Source: Alphaproteobacteria bacterium
Lineage (GTDB): Bacteria; Pseudomonadota; Alphaproteobacteria; Micavibrionales; UBA2020
Assembly (NCBI GenBank): GCA_029266795.1
Contig: JAQSWE010000045.1
Span: 1 to 11,943, forward strand
Direction of reading: 5' to 3'
DNA: 11,943 bases
Position 1 is the first letter of the stretch. Every line of letters starts with the position of its first letter. The translations under genes and the position numbers were made by a program. Below are positions 1 through 6,138 of the stretch, piece by piece. The notes under the pieces are model-generated. The model did no database searches. It was not told the origin of the DNA and was given only the letters and a program-made list of their open reading frames with translations.

Positions 1-718
1 TCGCGGCGCGGTTTTCTTCCTTGTCCATGCCGTTTTCGGCGACGTTGCTGTTCGATCCGACCGAGGCATACAGCGTCTTGCCATCCGCCGAGGCGACGAG
101 GTTTTTGGTCCAGTGGTGGTTGAGCGGGCCGCCGGGCAGATCGGCGACCTTGACCGCCGCATCCTTGATCTCCGTCGCGCCTTCCGTATAGGTGAATTTT
201 ACGACCGCATCGGTATTCGCCACATAGAACGTGTTCCCCACCAGCGCCATGCCGAAGGGCGAATTGAGGTTTTCGAGGAATTTTGTGCGCAGGTCGGCAA
301 CACCGTCACCATCTGTGTCGCGCAGCAGCGTGATGCGGTTCGCGCTTTTGGTAGCCGCGCCCGCTTTCTTCATGGTCTTTTTCATGAACCAGCCCTTGAT
401 GCCCTGGCCGTCTTCCGGCTTGGGCGGGGCGTTGGTTTCGGCCACCAGCACATCGCCGTTCGGCAGCGTATAAATCCAGCGCGGATGGTCGAGCTTGTCG
501 GCAAAAGCGTTCACCGAAAGCCCCGCCGCCGCCGTGGGTTTGCCGCCCGCCGGCCATCCCGTCGCCTTCGCCACCTTCACGGTCGGAATCAGCGCCTTTT
601 CCGGCTTGGGCAGCGCAGGGTTATAGCCGTAACCAACAGGACCGGTTTCCTGCGCATGGGCAGCACAGGCAACAAGCCCGAACATCAACAGGCCGGTGAG
701 CGGAAGGACATAACGCAT
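1..718 (-). CDS. PQQ-dependent sugar (sorbosone-type) dehydrogenase, N-terminal part, exported
   Basis: The gene runs off the left edge; 239 codons of an expected 400 or more are present. The mature part resembles the glucose/sorbosone dehydrogenase beta-propeller family (COG2133 type), periplasmic enzymes that oxidise sugars or aldehydes with PQQ. Supporting stretches are LDHPRWIYTLPNGDVLVAET (residues 76-95), RITLLRDTDGDGVAD (128-142), NSPFGMAL (152-159) and GGPLNHHWTKN (196-206) followed by SADGKTLYASVGSNSN. His201/His202 lie where the family has its catalytic histidine. The N-terminus is a signal peptide: a hydrophobic stretch at 3-19, then AHA|Q (cleavage after 22) or, alternatively, a lipobox LVAC with Cys18. 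The ATG at 718 is preceded by AAAGGG about 10 bases upstream. It lies 29 bases after the upstream orphan gene, so it is probably the last or a late gene of the 2582-1 operon. The fold call is good; the substrate cannot be read from sequence. Confidence 0.82.
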   Translation of the reverse strand, partial: MRYVLPLTGLLMFGLVACAAHAQETGPVGYGYNPALPKPEKALIPTVKVAKATGWPAGGKPTAAAGLSVNAFADKLDHPRWIYTLPNGDVLVAETNAPPKPEDGQGIKGWFMKKTMKKAGAATKSANRITLLRDTDGDGVADLRTKFLENLNSPFGMALVGNTFYVANTDAVVKFTYTEGATEIKDAAVKVADLPGGPLNHHWTKNLVASADGKTLYASVGSNSNVAENGMDKEENRAA

Positions 719-747
719 CTGGATTACCCTTTTGATAAATTTAAGGC

Positions 748-1434
748 TTAACGCTGTTGGACGCCGATAGGTTCCGTTGTTTTGGCTCGCTCATTAATAA
801 TAGCCTCAATCTTATTGGCCAGCATGGGGTCTGGATGCCAGATTTCACCTATTGGAGAAAATATTTCGTCAGCAATCTCCGCAAGGTTCGGAGAGAAAAC
901 TGCCCTGCAGTCTATTACAGCGCTTTTGGAATAAACATGGCTAGGTATGGAGCTCTTTCTCAGATCGAATTCCTGTTGTGGCATTGTAAATATTTCAGAC
1001 CTAAATTTTTCTAAATCTCTGTTATTCCAGAACAGATCAAAAAATTTGCTTCTCGAAATTTTAAGATCATAGCTCGCACTTTTGGAACTCGTCGTACTTC
1101 TTACACTAATCTCTATTTTTAATGCTAAGGGATGCCTTTCAAAATTTGATTTCTTAGATACATCTCCAGAAATCAGTTTGTAACCCTGATCTTCTAAACT
1201 AGCTAAAATTTTACTTTTTAATGCATCTGCAAGCTGCTGCGGCTCTTCAGGCAAGCAAAATGCGCCGCCTCTTTGATTGTACCCTACGCTTAACGTAAAC
1301 GAGTTAAATACATTTAAAGCCGTATGATCAGCGGGGTATCCAGCCCACTCAGGAACCTTAGGACCAGCGAAGAAAACAACATAGGATATCGAAATCAAAA
1401 TACAAATGACGGTAATTAATAAGATTTTTTTCAT
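748..1434 (-). CDS. Hypothetical AT-rich membrane-anchored or exported protein
   Basis: I do not recognise this 228-residue protein. It starts with a lysine-led hydrophobic segment (MKKILLITVICILISISYVV, residues 1-20), which is either an uncleaved N-terminal anchor or a signal peptide, so the remaining ~200 residues should face the periplasm. The body has no obvious catalytic motif. It holds two cysteines (in GGAFCLPEE near residue 60 and VIDCRAVF near 175) that could pair outside the cytoplasm, and a charged C-terminal helix. The DNA is clearly AT-rich, with many AAA, TTT, ATA and TTA codons, unlike the GC-rich genes on both sides, which suggests recent acquisition. It sits 20 bases after the SAM_HAT-like gene and 29 bases before the PQQ enzyme gene on the same strand, so it is probably co-transcribed. 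An AAAAGGG lies rather far (about 14 bases) upstream of the ATG. That it is a gene is likely; the function is unknown. Confidence 0.75.
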   Translation of the reverse strand: MKKILLITVICILISISYVVFFAGPKVPEWAGYPADHTALNVFNSFTLSVGYNQRGGAFCLPEEPQQLADALKSKILASLEDQGYKLISGDVSKKSNFERHPLALKIEISVRSTTSSKSASYDLKISRSKFFDLFWNNRDLEKFRSEIFTMPQQEFDLRKSSIPSHVYSKSAVIDCRAVFSPNLAEIADEIFSPIGEIWHPDPMLANKIEAIINERAKTTEPIGVQQR

Positions 1435-1454
1435 TTTAGAACTAAATAACCCTT

Positions 1455-2582
1455 TTACGCCATCAACCGCTTCTCCAGATCATTCGCCGCAAACGCCTTT
1501 TGCAGTTCCGAACTGTCAAACCCGTTCAGCAGCCGCGCGCGGGCGAGCATATGCATGATGCGGGCTTCGGAGATGTTATAGAGGTCGAAGCGGCCGGAGA
1601 TGTCGCCGCTCGCGCCTTTCAGCGTTTCGATGACGCGTTCCAGATCAGCGCGCGTCATGGCGAGCAGCTGGTCGCCGGTTTTCGCGCCGGGGAAATGGCT
1701 GTCGGCGCGGCCGCCGCGCAGGAAGATTTCGGCGAACATTTCTTTTTCGCCGCCGCCAATCGCCCAGCCGGACGAGCCCGAGGTCAGCGCCACCACGCCC
1801 TCCCCCATACTAAATCCCACATCGCCCACCACCACATCGCAGACCGTATTGCCGATGGCGGCGACCAGCGGCGTGCCGGGCTTGTGCTGCGCCACGATTT
1901 TGCTGTGTTTCATGTTCAGCTTCATATTGCCGAAATTATCGATGTAATAAATCGTGCCTTCGGGCAGCTGCGGGAAGCTGGAAATATTTAAGGGTTCGCC
2001 TAGGTAAGACAGCCCCTCCAGCAATTCGCGGTAGCCGCGCGCTTTCAGCGTCTGTTTTATCTTCTCTTCGCCCATCGAGGAAAAGCGCGTCGCCAGATGC
2101 AGCGTCAGGTCCGCCATCGCATCGGGGAAATAATCGCGGCTACGGAATTGCGAGCCGGAATCGGGGACGGAGGTCTGGAAGAACACCATTTCCCCCGCCT
2201 TCACCGCGTCATGGAACGGGGCCAGCGTATAGCCCGCATTCACCGCCAGCAGCACGACACCCGATGACGTCATGCCCAGCACGATCTTTTCGCCGGCACT
2301 TTTGACGCTGACGATGTTTTTGCGCGGCGCGCAGTTGGTGTGAAAAATATGCCCGTAGCCGAGTTTGGAATTGAACACCAGCTGCGCGGTCTTGAACCCC
2401 GCCACGATGGTGTCCAATGATGCGATGGAGCCCACATCGATATTCGCCGGATACAATCCGCGCGTGACGCAGGCGGTCACCAGCGACTGGTGCACCTCGT
2501 CATGCGCAAGGTCGTCGCGCGGATAATCGGTCAGGATTTTAAGGACGGGCGTCAGGCGTCCGTCGCGGTCGATGAGCTGCAT
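1455..2582 (-). CDS. Divergent SAM hydroxide adenosyltransferase-like (DUF62 / SAM_HAT) protein
   Basis: This 375-residue protein looks like a divergent member of the family that cleaves S-adenosylmethionine to adenosine and methionine (the fold shared with fluorinase and chlorinase). The N-terminal domain opens with LTDYPRDD (17-24), where family members have ITDFG..D, followed by NIDVGS (48-53) in place of DI.H. The C-terminal domain is the clearest part: GTIYYIDNFGNMKLNM (209-224) matches the family's G.V..ID.FGNL.TN, and GVVALTSGSSGWAIGGGE (262-279) with GAKTGDQL (299-306) matches its GSSG...A...G...G...GD ending. The canonical VDPGVG and PDNG motifs are not visible; HTNCAPRKN (81-89) occupies the first position. 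It is also longer than the usual 260-300 residues. SAM cleavage is therefore uncertain and the substrate may differ. The ATG at 2582 follows AGAGGT at good spacing and a strong promoter at 2602-2630. It is the first gene of the leftward operon. Confidence 0.62.
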   Translation of the reverse strand: MQLIDRDGRLTPVLKILTDYPRDDLAHDEVHQSLVTACVTRGLYPANIDVGSIASLDTIVAGFKTAQLVFNSKLGYGHIFHTNCAPRKNIVSVKSAGEKIVLGMTSSGVVLLAVNAGYTLAPFHDAVKAGEMVFFQTSVPDSGSQFRSRDYFPDAMADLTLHLATRFSSMGEEKIKQTLKARGYRELLEGLSYLGEPLNISSFPQLPEGTIYYIDNFGNMKLNMKHSKIVAQHKPGTPLVAAIGNTVCDVVVGDVGFSMGEGVVALTSGSSGWAIGGGEKEMFAEIFLRGGRADSHFPGAKTGDQLLAMTRADLERVIETLKGASGDISGRFDLYNISEARIMHMLARARLLNGFDSSELQKAFAANDLEKRLMA

Positions 2583-2601
2583 GTTTTACCTCTTTGAAAA
2601 C

Positions 2602-2630
2602 AGTATAAGCCTTGTAAAAAACCGTATCAA
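2602..2630 (-). promoter_or_regulatory. Sigma70-type promoter of the SAM_HAT-like / orphan / PQQ enzyme operon
   Basis: Reading leftwards, TTGATA (2630-2625) and TATACT (2607-2602) are separated by 17 bases; each hexamer matches the consensus at five of six positions. The expected start of transcription is near 2595, giving a leader of only about 13 bases that holds just the ribosome-binding site AGAGGT before the ATG at 2582. Confidence 0.7.
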
Positions 2631-2650
2631 TAACAGAGGCTTACGCTAGA

Positions 2651-2679
2651 TTGACATAAGATTTATGATAACCTACTCT
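2651..2679 (+). promoter_or_regulatory. Candidate promoter for the metallopeptidase-like pair, possibly leaderless
   Basis: A perfect TTGACA (2651-2656) is followed after 17 bases by the weak -10 TACTCT (2674-2679, three of six matches). Transcription would begin six to seven bases later, on or next to the ATG at 2686, giving a leaderless message; no Shine-Dalgarno sequence precedes either candidate ATG. A TATGAT at 2664-2669 is an alternative -10, but only a poor -35 (TTACGC, 2641-2646) lies 17 bases before it. The element shares the 82-base divergent region with the leftward promoter. Confidence 0.4.
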
Positions 2680-2685
2680 ATATCT

Positions 2686-3705
2686 ATGCCCGTGCCCGAA
2701 ACCGCCCCGCCGCAAGCCCCCTTGCGCTTTGATTTCAACAAGGCGGCGCGGGATATTGTTTCCGACCATCCGGAATTAAAACGCAACACTGTCTTCGTCG
2801 ATCTCAACACGAATGCGCGCACCGGCCCGCGCCTTGCCCGTATCCGCGCGACGCTGTCGGGCAAGTTCCGGCAGATGCTGCGCGGTGCGCGCCAAAAGGC
2901 CGACACGCTGAAACGCGGCTCCGCCCATGCGGTCGCCGATGGCGATGATGGCGTGAAGGTATTGGCGATGACGCTCGACCGCCCGTTCGGCCTGCTGGCA
3001 GGGCGCTGCGTGAGCGATGAAATGGACCAGCTTTTCGCTTTCCACCACGAAATCGGCCATCTGGTCGTGCCCGCTGGCCATGCGGGCAAGCTGGACAACT
3101 ATTTCAGCAAGCTGTTCGGCATATCGAATTCGGGCCGCGAAGTCGCCGCCGATGTTTACGCCACCATCCGCCACCTGCAGAAATACGGCGCGGAGAGCGA
3201 ACCGCTGGAATTCGCGCCGTTCAAGCGCGCGACAGACACCATGAACAACAGCCATGACGATGCGCAATCCTATGTCACCAGTTTCGCCATCGACGCGGTT
3301 TTGCGCGACCGCCATAAATTGCTGGCCGCAGACCTGACGCCCGCACAGGTGGTGGAAAAGGTGAATGAATATCACCTGCGCTACACCCCCACGGCCTCGC
3401 AGGTCGACGCGCTGCTGAAGGATTTCGCGCCCCTGCAAAACCAGATCCCGAAAATATCGCGCGACAACACCGCGCCGCTGCTGAAGCTTGCCGAAATCGC
3501 GCTCGATCCCGCGACCTCGCCGCAAGCGTTCTACATGGCGAACCGCGTGCTGGGCGTGTTCCTCGGCAAAATGCTGACGGGATCGATGTGGGTCGATATC
3601 GCGCGGCAGCTGCACGAGAAGGAAAAGACCGTCACGCTCGACAGCATCTTCCCGCCGCCCGAAAGGCGCGCCTTTCCCGCCCTTTTGCCCCGGCGCGCCG
3701 CCTGA
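2686..3705 (+). CDS. Putative zinc metallopeptidase (HEIGH motif), first of a tandem pair
   Basis: This 339-residue protein has no signal peptide or membrane segment and is probably cytoplasmic. It contains HHEIGHLVV with the zinc-binding HExxH at residues 121-125, and 27 residues further EVAADVYATIRHLQKYG (152-168), whose Glu152 or Asp156 could be the third zinc ligand, as in gluzincin-like enzymes. A further shared element is DTM in RATDTMNNSHDD (about 181-192). The next gene carries the same three elements in the same order, so the two are paralogues. I cannot place them in a named peptidase family and no substrate is evident; activity is inferred from the motif alone. The start is uncertain. 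The ATG at 2686 fits the promoter geometry, while an in-frame ATG at 2665 would add seven residues (MITYSIS) encoded by AT-rich, intergenic-looking DNA. The C-terminus is proline- and arginine-rich. It is followed after 46 bases by its paralogue. Confidence 0.78.
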   Translation: MPVPETAPPQAPLRFDFNKAARDIVSDHPELKRNTVFVDLNTNARTGPRLARIRATLSGKFRQMLRGARQKADTLKRGSAHAVADGDDGVKVLAMTLDRPFGLLAGRCVSDEMDQLFAFHHEIGHLVVPAGHAGKLDNYFSKLFGISNSGREVAADVYATIRHLQKYGAESEPLEFAPFKRATDTMNNSHDDAQSYVTSFAIDAVLRDRHKLLAADLTPAQVVEKVNEYHLRYTPTASQVDALLKDFAPLQNQIPKISRDNTAPLLKLAEIALDPATSPQAFYMANRVLGVFLGKMLTGSMWVDIARQLHEKEKTVTLDSIFPPPERRAFPALLPRRAA

Positions 3706-3751
3706 ATTTTAAGGTTTACCCGCCAGCTATGATTATGGTAACGTAATCGCC

Positions 3752-4762
3752 ATGCAAAAGAGCCTGACGCAAATATTCAACGAAACAGCCGAAAAAGCGC
3801 ATGACGCTTTCCCGCTGGCGTTTCAGGCTATGGTGATCTTCCAGCCCTCCGCCGATGCCCCGCTTTATGTATCGCCTGAGTTCGCCGAACACCTGACGAA
3901 AAATATAGACAGCGTGCGTAAATCGATGCGCGACACTGGCAAGGAAATGGAACGGCTGAATGCCGCCGGCGTTGCCTCCCCCTATTTCCCCGTCGGCGGC
4001 AAGGTGGCGCAGATGATCGCGCTGCAGGACAAGGCGCTCGGTTATTTTACCCGCGGCTATACGGCAGAAATGCGCGCGGTCTATGTGCTCGACCACGAAA
4101 TCGGCCATCATGTCGTGAAAAACGGGCGCGGCCATGGGCCGCATCTGGCCGAGGCGGCGGCGGATGCCTATGCGTCGCTGCGCCATATCCAGCGTTACGG
4201 GCAGGCGACAGAATTTTTCGATTACCTGAACAAGGCATCAATGGTGGTGCTGGGCCAATCGCGCATCCATTACACGCGCGACACCATGATGCGCGTGAAG
4301 GAATTCGCGTGGGAACAGGACATATCGCAGCTGAGCCTGCAGGAAACCGCGCGGCTGGCCGAACGCATCGCGCAGGAATGCCACCTTGAACAGCGCAAGC
4401 TCGACAAAATCGCGCTGGCGTTTTCGGGCGCGGAAAAAATCTATGCCGAGAAGCTGGGAACCAAGAACGAGGTCGTGGCAAAAACCTACGCCCAGGACCC
4501 GGCGGCCTATGAACTCTTCCTCCGAGAAACGCTGAAGGTGATGCAGGCGAACAGCGATGCCGATGTGCAGCGCGCGGCTTATGAATTTTTTCAATACCCG
4601 CCGATGAAAGCCTTCATCGATAACGCCGTCGCCACAAACCCGGAATTCGAACACGTGCCCGCCACGATAGCCGCCGCGAAGAAATTCGCCGATATCCCGC
4701 GCGTGCCGGAACCCCCGCCCCCGCCGCGCAAGCCGCCGACACCGTATTTTGATCGCGGTTAG
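3752..4762 (+). CDS. Putative zinc metallopeptidase (HEIGH motif), second of a tandem pair
   Basis: This 336-residue protein lacks a signal peptide and membrane segments. It carries VLDHEIGHHVV with HExxH at residues 115-119, then only 15 residues later EAAADAYASLRHIQRYG (134-150), the counterpart of the signature in the preceding gene, and YTRDTM (174-179). The loop between HExxH and the candidate third ligand (Glu134 or Asp138) is 12 residues shorter than in the paralogue, which suggests the two have different active-site surroundings. The middle is helical, and the tail (318-336) is a proline-rich, probably disordered extension with a PPPPP run. The ATG at 3752 has no convincing Shine-Dalgarno sequence. 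TTTACC (3715-3720) and TAACGT (3739-3744) could form a weak leaderless promoter, or it is simply co-transcribed with the first gene. Its TAG interlocks with the TAA of convergent liuC (TTAG, 4759-4762). The gene is certain; a peptidase role is likely; the substrate is unknown. Confidence 0.8.
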   Translation: MQKSLTQIFNETAEKAHDAFPLAFQAMVIFQPSADAPLYVSPEFAEHLTKNIDSVRKSMRDTGKEMERLNAAGVASPYFPVGGKVAQMIALQDKALGYFTRGYTAEMRAVYVLDHEIGHHVVKNGRGHGPHLAEAAADAYASLRHIQRYGQATEFFDYLNKASMVVLGQSRIHYTRDTMMRVKEFAWEQDISQLSLQETARLAERIAQECHLEQRKLDKIALAFSGAEKIYAEKLGTKNEVVAKTYAQDPAAYELFLRETLKVMQANSDADVQRAAYEFFQYPPMKAFIDNAVATNPEFEHVPATIAAAKKFADIPRVPEPPPPPRKPPTPYFDRG

Positions 4763-5550
4763 GCTTTCTTGCGCCAGCTGGGCTCCGATTTATTCAGGAA
4801 CGCCGTCAGGCCTTCCTTGCCCTCGTCCGATGCGCGCGCTTCGGCGATCTGGCGGACGGTCAGGTCGATCACCTGTTCGTCGATCGGGCGGCCGACCAGT
4901 TCCAGCATCAGTTTCTTGCCGCGGCCCTGCGCCTGCGGTGCGCCGTCCATCAAGGCGGCGATGACTTTGCCCGCGACCGCATCCAGTTGGCCAGTGGCTG
5001 CGACTTCATGTGCGAAGCCGATGCGGTAGGCGGTATCGGCGTCGAAGCGTTCCGCCGTCATGAAATAGCGGCGCGCCATGCGCAGGCCCATCGCGTCGAT
5101 CACATAGGGCGCGATGATGGAGGGGATCAACCCGATGCGCACTTCCGACAGGCAGAACTGCGCGCCCTGCTCCGCGATCAGGATGTCGCAGCAGGACGCC
5201 AGACCCACGCCGCCGCCGAAGATATTGCCATGCACCAGCGCGATGGTCGGCTTGGGGATGAAATTGAGCGTCTTGAGCAGCGTGCCGAGGCGCATCGCGT
5301 CCTGCACATTCTCGTCATAGGAATAATTCGCCGATTTGCGCATCCAGTTGAGGTCGCCGCCAGCGCAGAAGCTTTTGCCGTTGCCGCGCAGCACCAGCGC
5401 GCGCACGGAATTGTCCGCGCCCGCTTTTTTGACCAGTTCGGTCAACTCGTCCATCACCGCTTCGTTAAAGGCGTTGTGGACCTCCGGGCGGTTCAGGGTG
5501 ATGGTGGCGACGCCACCGGCAACATCAAACAGGATCTGCTTGTCGGTCAT
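4759..5550 (-). CDS. liuC: Methylglutaconyl-CoA hydratase (enoyl-CoA hydratase family)
   Basis: This 263-residue enzyme of the crotonase family is predicted to hydrate 3-methylglutaconyl-CoA to HMG-CoA in leucine breakdown. The family hallmarks are ITLNRPEVHNAFN (17-29), the oxyanion-hole loop GKSFCAGGDLNWM (58-70), GGGVGLASCCD (112-122) and SEVRIGLIPSIIAPYV (135-150). Glu136 is at the position of the second catalytic glutamate of classical enoyl-CoA hydratases. The first one appears as Gly116, which I believe fits the SEVR.GL.P type of bacterial LiuC rather than inactivation. The C-terminal EGLTAFLNKSEPSWRK is the usual ending. The assignment over a generic enoyl-CoA hydratase rests on the DLNWM and SEVRIGLIP features and on liuB in the same operon. 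Its start overlaps the preceding small-protein gene by 26 bases, and a GAGGAAAG ribosome-binding site lies inside that gene, so translation is probably coupled. Confidence 0.88.
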   Translation of the reverse strand: MTDKQILFDVAGGVATITLNRPEVHNAFNEAVMDELTELVKKAGADNSVRALVLRGNGKSFCAGGDLNWMRKSANYSYDENVQDAMRLGTLLKTLNFIPKPTIALVHGNIFGGGVGLASCCDILIAEQGAQFCLSEVRIGLIPSIIAPYVIDAMGLRMARRYFMTAERFDADTAYRIGFAHEVAATGQLDAVAGKVIAALMDGAPQAQGRGKKLMLELVGRPIDEQVIDLTVRQIAEARASDEGKEGLTAFLNKSEPSWRKKA

Positions 5551-5842
5551 TTTCTTTTTCTTTCCTCATGAGTTCCTCGATTCCGAAATCGAGTTTTTCT
5601 TCCAGTATGCCCTTGATATAGAGCATGACCACATTGGCGGCGAAGGCCGACCAGAATATAACCGTGTTCTGCAAGAAAAGCATCACCGCAAAAACCAGGA
5701 TTAAAATGAGCGTGAAGCGATAGAGATGCCACAAAACACGCAGCCGCTTCGGCAGACCGCGCGGCTCGACCAGCGAATATTTCTGCGCCTTCATCCCCCA
5801 GCGCCCGTAAATCCGGCTGAGTTTGTACATCAGCGGGTTCAT
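5525..5842 (-). CDS. Small two-helix membrane protein within the liu operon (second of a pair)
   Basis: I do not recognise this 105-residue protein. A basic N-terminal part (1-40, with KLSRIYGRWG) precedes two hydrophobic segments at about 43-58 and 60-78, then a charged cytoplasmic-looking tail EEKLDFGIEELMRKEKEN. Both ends should lie on the same side, probably the cytoplasm. It resembles the preceding 98-residue protein in layout and in the segment after the second helix (GILEEKLD against GMYEKKLD), so the two are likely distant tandem paralogues. The start ATG (5842-5840) shares a base with the TGA of the preceding gene (TGATG), which decides this start over a longer open frame upstream. 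The stop lies 26 bases inside liuC. The position implies co-regulation with leucine catabolism, but no transport or enzyme motif is visible. Confidence 0.75.
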   Translation of the reverse strand: MNPLMYKLSRIYGRWGMKAQKYSLVEPRGLPKRLRVLWHLYRFTLILILVFAVMLFLQNTVIFWSAFAANVVMLYIKGILEEKLDFGIEELMRKEKENDRQADPV

Positions 5843-6138
5843 CAGTCGTCGTCTTTCACGAAATGGTTTTTCAGCAGCGGGTCGAGTTTTTTCTCGTACA
5901 TGCCCAGCAGCACAAAACATCCGACCGCCAGCGGCACGCAGGCCACCACCGTCCACAATTCAAGGCGGCAAAACAGCGGCAGCAAAATCGCCGCGCAAAG
6001 CGTCATCAAGACATGGCTATAGGCGCGCAGCAATTTGCGCGGATATTTCTCCAGCTTCGACTGGTCCACGCGCCCATAAGCCAGCGGCTTGCCGCCGAAC
6101 ACCGTGCCGAAAAGGATGAGGAATTTATCCTGCACCAT
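5842..6138 (-). CDS. Small two-helix membrane protein within the liu operon (first of a pair)
   Basis: This 98-residue protein is unrecognised. It starts MVQDKFLILFGTVFGGKPL, has a basic patch (YPRKLLRAY, 32-40), two hydrophobic segments at about 40-57 and 61-80 and the tail GMYEKKLDPLLKNHFVKDDD (79-98). The topology is probably a helical hairpin with both ends inside. Its ATG (6138-6136) overlaps the TGA of liuB (TGATG), and its own TGA overlaps the ATG of the next gene in the same way, so liuB and the two small genes form a translationally coupled chain. A longer open frame in the same phase extends back into liuB but is arginine-rich nonsense, so the TGATG start is preferred. It may help assemble or anchor something, but that would be guesswork. 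Confidence 0.75.
   Translation of the reverse strand: MVQDKFLILFGTVFGGKPLAYGRVDQSKLEKYPRKLLRAYSHVLMTLCAAILLPLFCRLELWTVVACVPLAVGCFVLLGMYEKKLDPLLKNHFVKDDD

Noticed and set aside
113..751. A 212-codon open frame on the plus strand opposite the PQQ enzyme
   Set aside because: The opposite strand encodes a signal peptide and recognisable dehydrogenase motifs; this frame has none.
2664..2669. TATGAT as the -10 box of the first metallopeptidase-like gene
   Set aside because: Only a poor TTACGC lies at the right distance upstream; the perfect TTGACA fits a different, weaker -10 further on.
2776..3615. A 279-codon open frame on the minus strand opposite the first metallopeptidase-like gene
   Set aside because: Composition typical of an antisense shadow; the plus frame carries conserved motifs shared with its neighbour.
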